Position numbers and translations under genes: made by a program. Positions 1 to 9,154 of a DNA stretch of 64,000 nt are shown here, piece after piece. Numbering within the stretch: position 1 is the stretch's first letter; each line of letters starts with the position of its first letter. The DNA is from Chthonomonadaceae bacterium. GTDB lineage: Bacteria > Armatimonadota > Fimbriimonadia > Fimbriimonadales > Fimbriimonadaceae. The DNA lies in NCBI GenBank assembly GCA_015709495.1, contig CP054189.1, forward strand, positions 558,001 to 622,000. Direction: 5' to 3'. Under the pieces are notes generated by a model. It was not told the origin of the DNA and did not search any database. It worked only from the letters and a program-made list of their open reading frames with translations.

Positions 1-585
1 TCTGCCTACGAACTCGCGGCGATGGACCTGTGGGAGAGGTTTGCGCTGGGCGAGTGCCGAACCGTTTGGGGATCGTCCAGGGCGTTCGAGTTGGTCGTGA
101 AGGCGGCCTACGCCCTGCCGATTACGCCTGAGCGGCTACAAGAACTCCTCGCCATGAAGAAGCGAATCGAGACCGAGAGGGTCACGGTGAAGTACCGAAC
201 GAGGAACGTGAAGTTGGGCGTAGGGGGCCTGAGCGACATCGAGTGGTTCGTTCACCTGCACGAAATGCGCTACCCCACCGCCACCGAGGCGGGTACGCTC
301 CACAGGTTGGACGATCGGCTGCGTCAACTGGCGAGAGCGCGACTTATCAACGCGGTTGAACTCGATGCGCTGTCCGAAGGCCTGCGCCATCTGCTCACCC
401 TTCGAGAGCGTTTGGCCTTGCTGGGTTTGACGACCGACATCGTCCCGGAAAACCCGGATAGGCTGGACCGTTTGGCGTGGACGTTCGGATTCGAGAGAGG
501 AAATGAGTTCTTGGCGAAGCACGAGCACATCACGTCTGCAGTTCGGCTCATCTTTCTTGAAGGCATAGAACGTCTGAGGGCTTGA
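1..585 (+). CDS. glnE: Glutamine synthetase adenylyltransferase-like protein, C-terminal part (partial)
   Basis: The reading frame is open from the first base, so only the last 194 residues are present and the start lies outside the window. It carries the segment VGGLSDIEW followed by a helical region rich in Leu and Arg, which is the GGLxDIE signature of the domain linked to GlnE/GlnD nucleotidyltransferases. GlnE modifies glutamine synthetase by adenylylation and reverses it, in response to PII. The stop codon is followed 2 nt later by the plsY start, so the two are probably cotranscribed. Only one half of a typical two-domain GlnE can be seen, so a single-domain relative is possible. Confidence 0.65.
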   Translation, partial: SAYELAAMDLWERFALGECRTVWGSSRAFELVVKAAYALPITPERLQELLAMKKRIETERVTVKYRTRNVKLGVGGLSDIEWFVHLHEMRYPTATEAGTLHRLDDRLRQLARARLINAVELDALSEGLRHLLTLRERLALLGLTTDIVPENPDRLDRLAWTFGFERGNEFLAKHEHITSAVRLIFLEGIERLRA

Positions 586-587
586 GG

Positions 588-1277
588 ATGCAGTTTGCCG
601 CGCTATTGATTGGAAGCTACCTTTTGGGATCGATCCCCTTCGGCGTGCTGGTGGCTCGGGCCCAAAACGTCGATATCTTCCAGGTCGGCAGCGGCAACAT
701 CGGCGCGACGAACGTAAAAAGGGCGCTGGGATGGGGCTGGGCGCTCGTGGTGTTTGGGTTCGACGTCGCGAAAGGGGCGCTTCCGGTTTGGGCGGCCAAG
801 TCGCTCCTCGTCGACCACGTCCAAGAGTGGGGGATCGCGGTCGGCATCGCGGCGGTGTTGGGCCATTGCCTTTCGCCTTGGCTGAGGTTCAAAGGGGGTA
901 AGGGCGTCGCGACGACTCTGGGGATGCTCCTTGCGCTTCATCCTTGGACCGCGTTGACCGGGCTGGCCGTGTTCTTGGTGGCAGCGATCGCCACCCGGTA
1001 TGTGAGCCTTTCCTCGCTGCTGGCAGGGATTTCGCTGATTCCAGCGGCGTACTTCTGGGGCCAACCGACGATCGTAGTAGGATTCCTCGTGCTCCTCAAC
1101 GTATTCATTGCATATCGGCACAAGTCGAACATCGTGAGGCTTTTGGCGGGCACGGAACCTAAGTTCAACTCGAATTCGCCTAAGGGGGGTGAACCCGAGC
1201 AGCCCAACGAAGGCGACGCGCACACCGACGCGGGCAAGAACTGGATGGGGGAGAGCATTGCGGGTAAACCTCGCTGA
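588..1277 (+). CDS. plsY: Acyl-phosphate:glycerol-3-phosphate acyltransferase PlsY
   Basis: A polytopic membrane enzyme of 229 residues that transfers an acyl group from acyl phosphate to glycerol 3-phosphate, the first step of phospholipid synthesis. The N-terminus has the typical LLGSIPFG membrane segment, then GSGNIGATN near residue 35 and FKGGKGVATT near residue 103, the two conserved PlsY loops. I chose the ATG at 588 because it gives the standard N-terminus; a TTG at 582 in the same frame overlaps the upstream stop. About 35 hydrophilic residues at the C-terminus extend beyond the usual end of the family. Its substrate is made by GpsA, encoded at 16107. Confidence 0.95.
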   Translation: MQFAALLIGSYLLGSIPFGVLVARAQNVDIFQVGSGNIGATNVKRALGWGWALVVFGFDVAKGALPVWAAKSLLVDHVQEWGIAVGIAAVLGHCLSPWLRFKGGKGVATTLGMLLALHPWTALTGLAVFLVAAIATRYVSLSSLLAGISLIPAAYFWGQPTIVVGFLVLLNVFIAYRHKSNIVRLLAGTEPKFNSNSPKGGEPEQPNEGDAHTDAGKNWMGESIAGKPR

Positions 1278-1295
1278 GACAATGGGGAAGCGGCT

Positions 1296-2096
1296 ATGTG
1301 GCTGGTAGTGATCGAACGGCCGGACATCCTGGTGTTCGGGTGCGCCATCTGGGTTCCCCTTGCCGTCTGGATCATCTCCCTCGTTCACTGGATGGTCACA
1401 GCCGAAATCGACTTCGTGCAAGGCCTGGTCGGCATCGTCGTCGCCGGGGCGCTGGGCTTCTTGACCGTAAACCCTCCGCACCCTTCCCTCCCCCCTCTCT
1501 TCGTGATGGCGGCCGTGGCCACCATCGCGCTCGCGCCTGTGGTTCGGGTAGCGATCAACCGCTCGGAGATGGGCTCGATCGAGGTGGAAGCGATCGATCG
1601 CGCCTACGAACAACTCGCCCACAAGCCCGATAACCTGGGAGCGAAGTTCCGTCTGGCGAAGGCTCTCTACAACAAAGGTATCCGCGCTCACGCGATCGAG
1701 ATCGCCCGCGAGGCCTTGCAGGGCGCGCCGGAGCGACTGTTTACTGAAGAACTTCGGATGCTCGATAAGTGGCAGGACGCGGAGAAACGCGAGCCCACCG
1801 CGCGCCGAATTCGGTGCGTGGAATGCGGGATTCCGAACTTCCCGGGGTCCATGTACTGTACGACCTGTGGCGCGCCCTACCTTCTCGACTACGCCCAAGG
1901 GAGGTGGGTGAAGGCGGGTCTGGTGCGGCGGGTGACTTGGGCGTGGCTGGCAGCCATGTTCGCGGTTGTGGGCATCCCAACCGCCGCTCTCACGCTTCCG
2001 CTCGTCGCCGCCGCCATCACGATCGGTCTGCTCCTCGCCCTTGCCATTTGGACCTTCCTGAGCGCAATGAAGGAGCCAGTCGTCCGTCCCTCGTGA
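1296..2096 (+). CDS. Membrane protein with TPR-like helices and a zinc ribbon, unknown function
   Basis: A 266-residue protein I cannot assign to a named family. Hydrophobic segments occupy about residues 10-30, 42-58 and 68-86; residues 100-145 look like a tetratricopeptide-type helical pair; Cys174, Cys177, Cys188 and Cys191 form a CxxC-x10-CxxC zinc ribbon; residues 213-255 are again hydrophobic. The cytosolic middle therefore sits between two membrane parts. Its stop codon overlaps the GTG start of the LptF/G-type permease at 2093, so it is translationally coupled to the LPS-export genes and may belong to envelope assembly. That role is inferred from position only. Confidence 0.75.
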   Translation: MWLVVIERPDILVFGCAIWVPLAVWIISLVHWMVTAEIDFVQGLVGIVVAGALGFLTVNPPHPSLPPLFVMAAVATIALAPVVRVAINRSEMGSIEVEAIDRAYEQLAHKPDNLGAKFRLAKALYNKGIRAHAIEIAREALQGAPERLFTEELRMLDKWQDAEKREPTARRIRCVECGIPNFPGSMYCTTCGAPYLLDYAQGRWVKAGLVRRVTWAWLAAMFAVVGIPTAALTLPLVAAAITIGLLLALAIWTFLSAMKEPVVRPS

Positions 2097-3169
2097 AGAA
2101 GCTCGACCGATACGTCTTGCGGGAGTTGCTCGTGCCGTTTCTGATCGGCACCGTTGCCGTGGTACTCATGTTCCAGGCGAACCTGCTGATTTTCCAGTTC
2201 AAGAACGTTTCCGCAGCCGCGTTTCCACTCTCGGCGACGCTGAAGCTGGTCCTCTTGCGGACCCCCCAGTTCCTGAACCTCACCCTTCCTGTGGGAATCT
2301 CGCTTGCGGCTTCGCTGGCGATTTCGCGGCTCGCCCGCGACGCTGAGATCAACGCAGTCCGGAGCGCTGGCACGCCGATCCTCCGCCTCGTTCTGCCTGT
2401 CGTCGCGTTCGGAGTTCTGGTCGCCATCGGCAACTTCTACCTGGCGGAGCGGGTCATGCCGACCTCCGAGCGCGAGGCTCGCCGCCTGATGGTGGATATG
2501 ACGCTCACAGGCGGGGTGCCGGAGTTCAAGAACAACGTCCTGATCCGTCTTCGCAACTACTCAGCCAGCTTTGGGTCAGTCTCGCGCGCGGGCCCCGGCA
2601 CAATCCGCCTTCAAGACATCTTGCTCATCGAAAGGCCGCGCGTCGATGAGGTGTGGCTGTATACCGCTGAATCCGGCGAGTACACCAACGGGGTCTGGAC
2701 CATGCGAAAGCCCTACTTCCGCATGATTAAGGGCGACCTGCTCGTTTTGGCAAGGCCGGTCGAAGATCTGGTCATCAACGAGCGGATCAGCCTCGACGAA
2801 GTGTTCCTTGAACCCATTACCACCGAACAGACCCTCGAAGAACTCAGGGAGTCGATTCAGCAACGCAAGCAAGCCGGGTGGGACACCACGACCGCCGAGG
2901 TGGCGCTGCACACGAGGTACAGCGTCCCCGCTTCGTGCGTCGTGTTTGCCTTGGCCGCGCCCGTTTTTGCCATTTGGCTCGGCAGGCGTGGCGGATTCGT
3001 GGGGGTGCTCTTCAGCATTCTGCTGGTGTTCCTTTACTACAACGCGTTTGTGATCTCCACAGAAATCCTGGGCGGAAAAAGCAGCGTTCTGAGCCCGTTT
3101 TGGGCGGCGTGGCTCCCGAACGTCCTGTTTCTGGTCTTCGGTCTCGTTGGGATTCGGAGGCTGGAATGA
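2093..3169 (+). CDS. LptF/LptG family permease
   Basis: A 358-residue inner-membrane subunit of the LptB2FG-type exporter that extracts lipopolysaccharide from the inner membrane. The N-terminus has the family pattern LDRYVLRELLVPFL, a first membrane helix, two more before residue 120, a soluble jelly-roll-like middle, and three C-terminal membrane segments. The GTG at 2093 overlaps the previous stop and gives a start typical of the family; the frame stays open further upstream but that part is unlike LptF/G. The stop overlaps the ATG of the OstA/LptD-like gene. I cannot tell LptF from LptG, and only one such gene is here. Confidence 0.9.
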   Translation: MKKLDRYVLRELLVPFLIGTVAVVLMFQANLLIFQFKNVSAAAFPLSATLKLVLLRTPQFLNLTLPVGISLAASLAISRLARDAEINAVRSAGTPILRLVLPVVAFGVLVAIGNFYLAERVMPTSEREARRLMVDMTLTGGVPEFKNNVLIRLRNYSASFGSVSRAGPGTIRLQDILLIERPRVDEVWLYTAESGEYTNGVWTMRKPYFRMIKGDLLVLARPVEDLVINERISLDEVFLEPITTEQTLEELRESIQQRKQAGWDTTTAEVALHTRYSVPASCVVFALAAPVFAIWLGRRGGFVGVLFSILLVFLYYNAFVISTEILGGKSSVLSPFWAAWLPNVLFLVFGLVGIRRLE

Positions 3170-5451
3170 GGCGGCCCGCGGCGCTCCTCGTGCTTGCCCT
3201 CGCCGCAACTGTCAAGTCCCAAACCCACCTCGGATGGCTTCCGCAGTCGGTCGCAGTGGCCCTCGAAAGGTCCCGAACAGCCCCCACTCAGCCTGCGTCT
3301 CCCCCAGGCCAAGGCACGGGACAAGCCGAGCCTGAAAATCAAGACCAGATCCGCATCCTTCGGGCCGATAGCGTGACGAGAACGGGAACGAGGATCAAGC
3401 TGAGCGGAAGCGTTCAAGCGCAATTCAAAGGCTATGATCTCTTCGCGACCGAGATTGAAGGCGACACGGAGTCGAACCTATTCGTCCTCAAGGGCGGCGC
3501 GAGGCTCATCGGCCCCGACGCGGCTCTCGAAGGCGAGACAATCGAGATCAATTTCGACACCGAGAGCTTCCGGGTGACTCAAGGTTCGGCCGAGCTGCGC
3601 CCAAAGTTGCTGGGGGGCCGGACTCAAGACGACATCTACCTCAGGGGCAGTCAGGCCTACGGAACGGAGCGTGAGGTGTTTACCATCGACGGCGACTTCA
3701 CCACCTGCGACCGGAAGGATCCCCACTTCCATGTCCTGGGCTCCTCGATCGTCGTTCGTCCCGAGAAGCGAGTGATCTTGAGGGGAGTCGAGCTGACCGT
3801 CCTGAACCACCGCATCCTCAAACTCCCCTACCTGAGCATCCCCATCGACCGCCGAAACGAGCGCTACACGCCCGAGGTCGGGCAAAGCCGGGACGAGGGG
3901 TATTACGTCAAGACCCGATGGGGAGTCCCTGTAGCTGGGCCAAACGCGGCGGACGCCTACCTCGATTACTTCACCAAGCTTGGGACGGGCTTGGGGGGAC
4001 GCTACCAGTACGACTCCGAACGCTCGGCCGGTTTCCTGCGGGTCTACGGGCTCACAGGAGACCAGAGAAGCCTCGAAGGTACGGCTCAACACGCCCAGGT
4101 CTTTGGGCCGAACGACCTCACGATCGACCTCAACTATCAACGTCAGAACTACCTCAACGCCCCCGAGAACACCTACCTCACGACGCGCGCGCAGATGAAC
4201 TTCCCCCAAGGCCGCAACAACACTCGGCTCGCGTTTCATCGCAGCACCAATGACGGGGCGAGCTTTTCGTCGCTGCAGCAGACCCTCGGGCTTACGGACG
4301 TCCGGTCGCTGGGAGGCTCGATTCGGACCAATCTCGACATTCGGTGGGCGACCTCCGAGTCGAAGTTCGAATCCACTTCGAACGTCAAGCGCGAGCAAGT
4401 GGACGTGCGATTTCGGGGCCAGCAAGAGCTTCGCGCGGGATCGCTTGAACTCGAGTATCAGCGCAGCATCCCAGTCGGCGAGACCGTCAACTTCTTCAGC
4501 GCGTCCGACCGCACTCCCGTGCTCGCGTTTCGAACGAGCGCCCAGAAGCTCATGGGGCCAAAGGCCGCCGGAAGGACCCCTTTCCAACTCGACCTGTCGA
4601 TTGGCGAGTTCATGAACCCCAGCAACAAGCAGCGCGTCACAAGAAGCTTCCTCGACTTCTCGACACTGCAGCCGGATCGAATGCAACGAAGGTGGGGCCT
4701 CAGTTGGAGCACGCGATATCGCCAGGGGTTCTACAGCGACGACACCGCGCAGTACTCCATCCTCACCGGGGCGGCCTTACGGTATTCGTTCGATACGACC
4801 CATCAGTTCAACCTGAGATACAACCGACTTCAAAGTCGGGGCTTCACGCCGCTCAGCATCGATAGGGTCGGAGAGAGCAACTTTCTCAGCGGCGACCTGA
4901 GCGTCCGCGCGGCCCGCGACCTGACCCTCGGCCTGCAATCCTCCTATGACTTCACCCAAGAGGACCGGCCCAACGTATCGCCCTGGCAGCTCGTCGGGGC
5001 GAGGACGGAGTGGCGTCCGAGCGAGAACTTCGAGCTTCGATCCGTGGCCTCTTACGACCCCCAGCGCCAGATCTGGAGCAATCTCCGGTTCGACCTGCGG
5101 TGGCAATCGGACGAGGCTTTCGTCAGCCTTGGCGCTCGATACGACGGGTTTCGCCAGCAATGGGGCGCGGTCAACGCGTACTTCGAGGGCCTCAAGTTCG
5201 GGCGGCTGCGGGCTACGGGGGTCGTCAACTTCAATGGCTACCTCAAGAAGATCGAAGCCCAGCAATACCTCTTGACCTACGACCTTCACTGCGCCGAACT
5301 CGTGATGCAAGTCATCGACAACCGGGTCGGGTTTCGCCCCGGCCGCGAGATCTACGTGTTCTTGCGGCTCAAAGCGATCCCCTACCAACCCGACTTCGGA
5401 GTCGGCCGGAGGGGGCAACCCATCGGGACCGGGACCGGCAGCGGTTTTTGA
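3166..5451 (+). CDS. lptD: OstA/LptD-like outer-membrane LPS transport protein
   Basis: A 761-residue exported protein. After a short hydrophobic N-terminus and a Pro-rich linker, residues of about 60-190 form an OstA (LptA-like) beta domain, with the repeated pattern of acquiring, masking and storing strands (GSVQAQFKGYDLFATEIEG, LKGGARLIGPDAALEG). The rest, about residues 220-740, alternates polar and hydrophobic residues as in a large beta barrel and contains LKLPYLSIPID, a recognisable LptD segment. It would place lipopolysaccharide in the outer leaflet. Its ATG overlaps the stop of the LptF/G gene by 4 nt, so inner- and outer-membrane parts of the export path are in one operon. Confidence 0.85.
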   Translation: MRRPAALLVLALAATVKSQTHLGWLPQSVAVALERSRTAPTQPASPPGQGTGQAEPENQDQIRILRADSVTRTGTRIKLSGSVQAQFKGYDLFATEIEGDTESNLFVLKGGARLIGPDAALEGETIEINFDTESFRVTQGSAELRPKLLGGRTQDDIYLRGSQAYGTEREVFTIDGDFTTCDRKDPHFHVLGSSIVVRPEKRVILRGVELTVLNHRILKLPYLSIPIDRRNERYTPEVGQSRDEGYYVKTRWGVPVAGPNAADAYLDYFTKLGTGLGGRYQYDSERSAGFLRVYGLTGDQRSLEGTAQHAQVFGPNDLTIDLNYQRQNYLNAPENTYLTTRAQMNFPQGRNNTRLAFHRSTNDGASFSSLQQTLGLTDVRSLGGSIRTNLDIRWATSESKFESTSNVKREQVDVRFRGQQELRAGSLELEYQRSIPVGETVNFFSASDRTPVLAFRTSAQKLMGPKAAGRTPFQLDLSIGEFMNPSNKQRVTRSFLDFSTLQPDRMQRRWGLSWSTRYRQGFYSDDTAQYSILTGAALRYSFDTTHQFNLRYNRLQSRGFTPLSIDRVGESNFLSGDLSVRAARDLTLGLQSSYDFTQEDRPNVSPWQLVGARTEWRPSENFELRSVASYDPQRQIWSNLRFDLRWQSDEAFVSLGARYDGFRQQWGAVNAYFEGLKFGRLRATGVVNFNGYLKKIEAQQYLLTYDLHCAELVMQVIDNRVGFRPGREIYVFLRLKAIPYQPDFGVGRRGQPIGTGTGSGF

Positions 5452-5493
5452 CGAATGAACGTCCGCGGAGCAACCTTGCCCCCGCTAGCCGAG

Positions 5494-5499
5494 TAGTTT
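5494..5499 (+). promoter_or_regulatory. -10-like hexamer close to the pqaA-like start
   Basis: TAGTTT lies 9 nt before the ATG at 5509. It fits the window-wide pattern of a TANNNT hexamer placed just before a start codon; no clear -35 is visible. Confidence 0.35.
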
Positions 5500-5508
5500 C
5501 CAGTGCCG

Positions 5509-6765
5509 ATGACGATTCTCGCCGCACTCTGCTTACTCCTAAACCCTTCGCTTCCCTTGCAGGGCCCGCTGCATTCGTTTGTCTCCGCGCCCGAGCCCGA
5601 CCGCTCGTTTCGGCGGGTTTCCAGCGGAGAAGGGGTGGCGGAGTTCCGTCTCGTTAGCCAGAAATGGAAGGACCGGCTTTGGTCGCATAGCCTTGTCGTC
5701 GTCTCGCCCAAGAAGCTCGTCCACACCGATACCGTGCTGTTGGTGATCACGGGCGACCGTGTGGACCGCTCCGACCAGCCCTTAGCTCACGCGCTGGCAG
5801 AAGCCTCGGGAATGCGCGTCGCGATGCTGTTCGACGTGCCGAACCAGCCGCTCTGGGGTATGAGGGAGGACGAGATCATCGCGCATACGTTTGCGCAGTA
5901 CATGGGCACGGGCGATGCGTCTTGGCCCCTGCTGATGCCGATGGCCAAGTCCGCTGCCGCTGCGATGGACGCCCTTTCTGGGCGCATTTCGGGGGAAGCG
6001 AGCCTCGATCCTCAGCCCAAGAAGTTCGTAGTCACCGGCGCGAGCAAGAGGGGATGGACGACGTGGCTGGTGGGCGCGCTAGGCGATCCCAGAGTCATCG
6101 GCCTCGCCCCAGCGGTGTTCGACTTCCTCGATTTCCCGTCCCAACTTAAGCGGCAACTCGAACTCTGGGGCGGCTATAGCGAGATGATCGGCGACTACAC
6201 GGAGTTGGGGCTTCAACAGGCCTTAGAAACCGATCGGGGCAAGGAGCTTCAAAGGGCCGTCGATCCCGTTCACGCCCTTGCGTCGATCCGCGTTCCGATC
6301 TTGGCGCTGACCGGCGCAAACGACCGCTACTGGGCCACCGACGCTACGCGGCTCTATTGGGATCGGCTCCCTAGCCCGAAGGCCCTCTCGATCACTCCCA
6401 ACGCAGGCCACAGCCTTGGCGACGGGCAAAGGGCGATTGCGGCGATCGGCGCGTTTGCCGACGCGGCGGCGAGGAAGAGCGCGCTGCCTGAAGTGAGAGG
6501 GCGGTGGAACCCCGACACGAACACCTACGAAGCCCGTGCTGAGGGCGCGAAGCCGCGCGCTTGGACGGTATGGGTCGCCGAGGAAGATTCGCTCGACTTC
6601 CGCACCAGCGTGTGGCGCGCGCGCGAACTCGAGGACGGCCCCTCGGCTTCGTTCGTCGCCAAGCCGGGAGAAAGGTCCGTCGCGTTCTTCCTCGAAGCCC
6701 GGTTCGAAGGTGCCGGACGCGCTTTCACGCTCGCGACCCCGATCCGAATCGTCCCGAAAAAATGA
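5509..6765 (+). CDS. PhoPQ-activated pathogenicity-related (PqaA-type) alpha/beta hydrolase, secreted
   Basis: A 418-residue protein with a hydrophobic N-terminus (ILAALCLLLNPSLPL) that looks like a signal peptide. The body matches the PqaA family: GASKRGWTTWL around residue 180 (nucleophile-elbow-like GxSKRG), a VPILALTGANDRYW segment with the acidic residue near 270, and NAGHSL with the histidine near 295. These are consistent with an alpha/beta-hydrolase fold. The substrate is unknown for the family. The ATG at 5509 is preferred over an in-frame GTG at 5503 because of the hexamer at 5494. Its end overlaps the next gene by 4 nt. Confidence 0.85.
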   Translation: MTILAALCLLLNPSLPLQGPLHSFVSAPEPDRSFRRVSSGEGVAEFRLVSQKWKDRLWSHSLVVVSPKKLVHTDTVLLVITGDRVDRSDQPLAHALAEASGMRVAMLFDVPNQPLWGMREDEIIAHTFAQYMGTGDASWPLLMPMAKSAAAAMDALSGRISGEASLDPQPKKFVVTGASKRGWTTWLVGALGDPRVIGLAPAVFDFLDFPSQLKRQLELWGGYSEMIGDYTELGLQQALETDRGKELQRAVDPVHALASIRVPILALTGANDRYWATDATRLYWDRLPSPKALSITPNAGHSLGDGQRAIAAIGAFADAAARKSALPEVRGRWNPDTNTYEARAEGAKPRAWTVWVAEEDSLDFRTSVWRARELEDGPSASFVAKPGERSVAFFLEARFEGAGRAFTLATPIRIVPKK

Positions 6766-7610
6766 GCGACAAGACCGATCTCAGCCTCCTATGGGACTTC
6801 GGCGACCCGGTAACTTCCGAGTCGCGCTTCCGGGGCGTGTTGGACACGCCAGAAGCTCAGGCTGACCCCGCGTTTCGGGTGGAAGTCCTGACCCAAATCG
6901 CCCGAGCCCTCGGCCTTCAGAGCAAGCTTGAAGAAGCACGCTCCGTTCTCGACGAAGCCGCCGAACTTGTCCCACCTGAGTCTTCGGCGAGCGCGTGGGT
7001 CGAGATCGAGCGGGGGCGGATCGAGAACTCCAGCGGCAACCCCCAGGAGGCCCGGCAGCACTTCCTCGAAGCGTGGGCAGGCGCCCGCCGCAGGGGACAA
7101 GAAGCTCTCGCCATCGACGCCGCACACATGATCGCAATCGTCTCCGACGAGGCCGAATCCCTCGCTTGGAACCAGAAAGCGCTCGAATTGGCTTCGGAGT
7201 CGGCCGATCCCAAAGCCCGCCGCTGGACTGCCTCGCTTCTCAACAACATCGGATGGACCCACCATTCCGCCGGGCGGTTTTCAGAAGCCCTCGTGGCCTT
7301 TGAGCGAGCCCTCGAAGCAAGGCTTGCGCAGGGTCAGGCCGAACCCACCCGCATTGCGAAGTGGTGCGTCGCCCGGTGCCTGAGGTCGCTTGGGAGGGTC
7401 GAGGAAGCGCTCGCGCGGCTTCGGGACATCGAAGGTCAGGCGGACGACGGCTTCGTCGACGAAGAAATCGGCGAGTGCCTTTGGACTTGGGGCTGCAGGG
7501 ACGAGGCCCGGGCGCATTTTGCCCAAGCCCATGAAAAGCTTTCGAAGGTCCCTTGGCTGGTCCAGAATGAACCGGAGCGGCTCCAATCGCTCAGGGATCG
7601 CGCCGGGTGA
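6762..7610 (+). CDS. Tetratricopeptide-repeat protein, unknown function
   Basis: A 282-residue, alanine- and glutamate-rich helical protein with no signal peptide. Pairs of helices with the TPR pattern recur from about residue 35 to 270, for example NNIGWTHHSAGRFSEALVAF near 165, followed by LRSLGRVEEALARL near 210. TPR proteins bind other proteins; the partner cannot be read from the sequence. The ATG overlaps the stop of the hydrolase upstream, which suggests coupled translation. The last 20 bases are shared with the 3' end of the caspase-like gene on the opposite strand. Confidence 0.8.
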   Translation: MSDKTDLSLLWDFGDPVTSESRFRGVLDTPEAQADPAFRVEVLTQIARALGLQSKLEEARSVLDEAAELVPPESSASAWVEIERGRIENSSGNPQEARQHFLEAWAGARRRGQEALAIDAAHMIAIVSDEAESLAWNQKALELASESADPKARRWTASLLNNIGWTHHSAGRFSEALVAFERALEARLAQGQAEPTRIAKWCVARCLRSLGRVEEALARLRDIEGQADDGFVDEEIGECLWTWGCRDEARAHFAQAHEKLSKVPWLVQNEPERLQSLRDRAG

Positions 7611-9033
7611 CCCTTTGCTTCCGGCTCCTCGTCTTGAGCGTAGCCGCGACCAGTAAGGGAAGCATCGCAAAGCTCGCCGGGCTCGCTCCGCTCCGCGCAG
7701 GCTCCTCCTTCGGGATCACCTCAAACACGAAGTCGGCCGTATAGAACCCAGACGGCCCTGATTCGGAAGCCTTCACCGGGACTTGAGCGGCCTCGATCAC
7801 GTCGAACCCCTTCGAGGCTGCCCGGGGAAACGCCTCGATCAGCGCCGCTGCTTGCTCCCGGCTGGTAAAGAGGATGCCTTTGATCCGCTCGTGGCCCACC
7901 GCGTCCGGCGCGAACGACCGCCCGGCAGGAGGAATCCGTACGATGTCACCTTCATCGACTCGGCAATCCTCGACCGCTTCCCCCGCGAGGGGCCGCAAGA
8001 GTTGGATCTTTCCGCTTGTCCCCCGCTCAAGAAGCACGAGATAGCCCGGAGCCCCAACCCTTGCGTAGAACCTGAGTCGGTCTCCCACTCGGAGAGTTGT
8101 GACGTTCGGGTCCATGGTGAGACGAAGCTTTTCAGGGTCGAAATGGTCGATGGTGTACTGATCGAGGAGCGTTCCCCCCAGGGTGGGAGAGGCCGTCTCT
8201 TGCCTTTTCGGCTCGAAAGTAGGGGTCGATGAGAACCCGCGGGAAAGCGAAGGGTGTTGCAGGTCGTCGGTGTGCCGGGCGACTTGGGACGAGACCGTCG
8301 ACTGCACCGATCCCCAGCTTTTCGGGTCGGCTTTGAGCGAACTCAGGAGGTAGTAGGTGAATATCCCGCGAGTTCGCCCGTCGATTACGTCTTCGTGCGC
8401 TTGCTCGTTGTGTCTCGAAGCCGCGACGTAGCAAAGGTCCGAGTCGGCCGTGAGAGCCGTGCCGGCTGCCGCGCTCGATTCGACGGGCTGAACATCCAGA
8501 CCCTTTGCGCCGACCGGGTTGCGAACGTAGTAGCGTGAAGTCCACGTCCTCCCGATCGTCTTGCTCGAATACAGCATTCCGCCCGAAAAACAGGAGTCGA
8601 GAACGAGCGTCCGAGCCGAGGCCGGGATGGAGCGCACCGCTGCCGCAAGGTCCTTGCCCCGGATGTCGTGCCCCGGCGAGGAATCCTCCGCGTCATAGGG
8701 CAGGAGCGCCGAATCGCCTGAGAGCGAGCGCGTGCCGTGGCCCGCAAAGTAAAAGACGAACCTTCCAAGGGGCTCCTCGCTTTTGGAGAGTTCTTCCAGC
8801 TTGCCCAGTATCTCGCCGCGCGTAGCCAAGCTGTCGAGAAGCAAGGTCACCTCGAACCCCTTACTCTTGAGAAACGCCGCAAACTCCTCGGCGTCTTGCC
8901 GGGGACCCTTCAGTTCGCTCCGCTCCAACGAGGGATATTGGCCCACCCCAACCACGAGAGCGTGGTCCGCAGCGAGCGCGGCGCCGATCAGTCCCCCGAC
9001 CGTCAGCATCGAAACCATCAACTTCAAGCGCAT
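7591..9033 (-). CDS. Secreted caspase-fold (peptidase C14) protein with DUF4384-like domain
   Basis: A 480-residue protein starting with a signal peptide (MRLKLMVSMLTVGGLIGAALA). Residues 22-260 are a caspase-like p20 domain: HALVVGVGQYP, then FYFAGHG with the catalytic His99 and LVLDSCFSGG with the catalytic Cys148, so the dyad is intact. About residues 295-400 resemble the DUF4384 beta domain often found behind bacterial caspases (LRVGDRLRFYARV, GYLVLLERG). The C-terminus has a short hydrophobic stretch (SFAMLPLLVAATL) and a basic tail, which resembles a sorting or anchoring signal. Cleavage targets are unknown. It is transcribed alone and shares 20 bases with the TPR gene end. Confidence 0.9.
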   Translation of the reverse strand: MRLKLMVSMLTVGGLIGAALAADHALVVGVGQYPSLERSELKGPRQDAEEFAAFLKSKGFEVTLLLDSLATRGEILGKLEELSKSEEPLGRFVFYFAGHGTRSLSGDSALLPYDAEDSSPGHDIRGKDLAAAVRSIPASARTLVLDSCFSGGMLYSSKTIGRTWTSRYYVRNPVGAKGLDVQPVESSAAAGTALTADSDLCYVAASRHNEQAHEDVIDGRTRGIFTYYLLSSLKADPKSWGSVQSTVSSQVARHTDDLQHPSLSRGFSSTPTFEPKRQETASPTLGGTLLDQYTIDHFDPEKLRLTMDPNVTTLRVGDRLRFYARVGAPGYLVLLERGTSGKIQLLRPLAGEAVEDCRVDEGDIVRIPPAGRSFAPDAVGHERIKGILFTSREQAAALIEAFPRAASKGFDVIEAAQVPVKASESGPSGFYTADFVFEVIPKEEPARSGASPASFAMLPLLVAATLKTRSRKQRVTRRDP

Positions 9034-9154
9034 TTCGTGAGCGTTCCCGTATCAGTTTAGAAGATCGGATCGGGTCTGCGTTCCGCGAGCGAAACAGAAA
9101 ATCGTGGGTGAGGGAACCGAAACTAGCCCATAATCATTCTGAGAAACGCAACTG

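Noticed and set aside
603-1898. Long open frame on the minus strand opposite plsY and the 1296 gene (431 codons)
   Set aside because: It is Arg/His/Pro-rich with no domain and lies antisense to two well-supported genes; such frames are common in GC-rich DNA.
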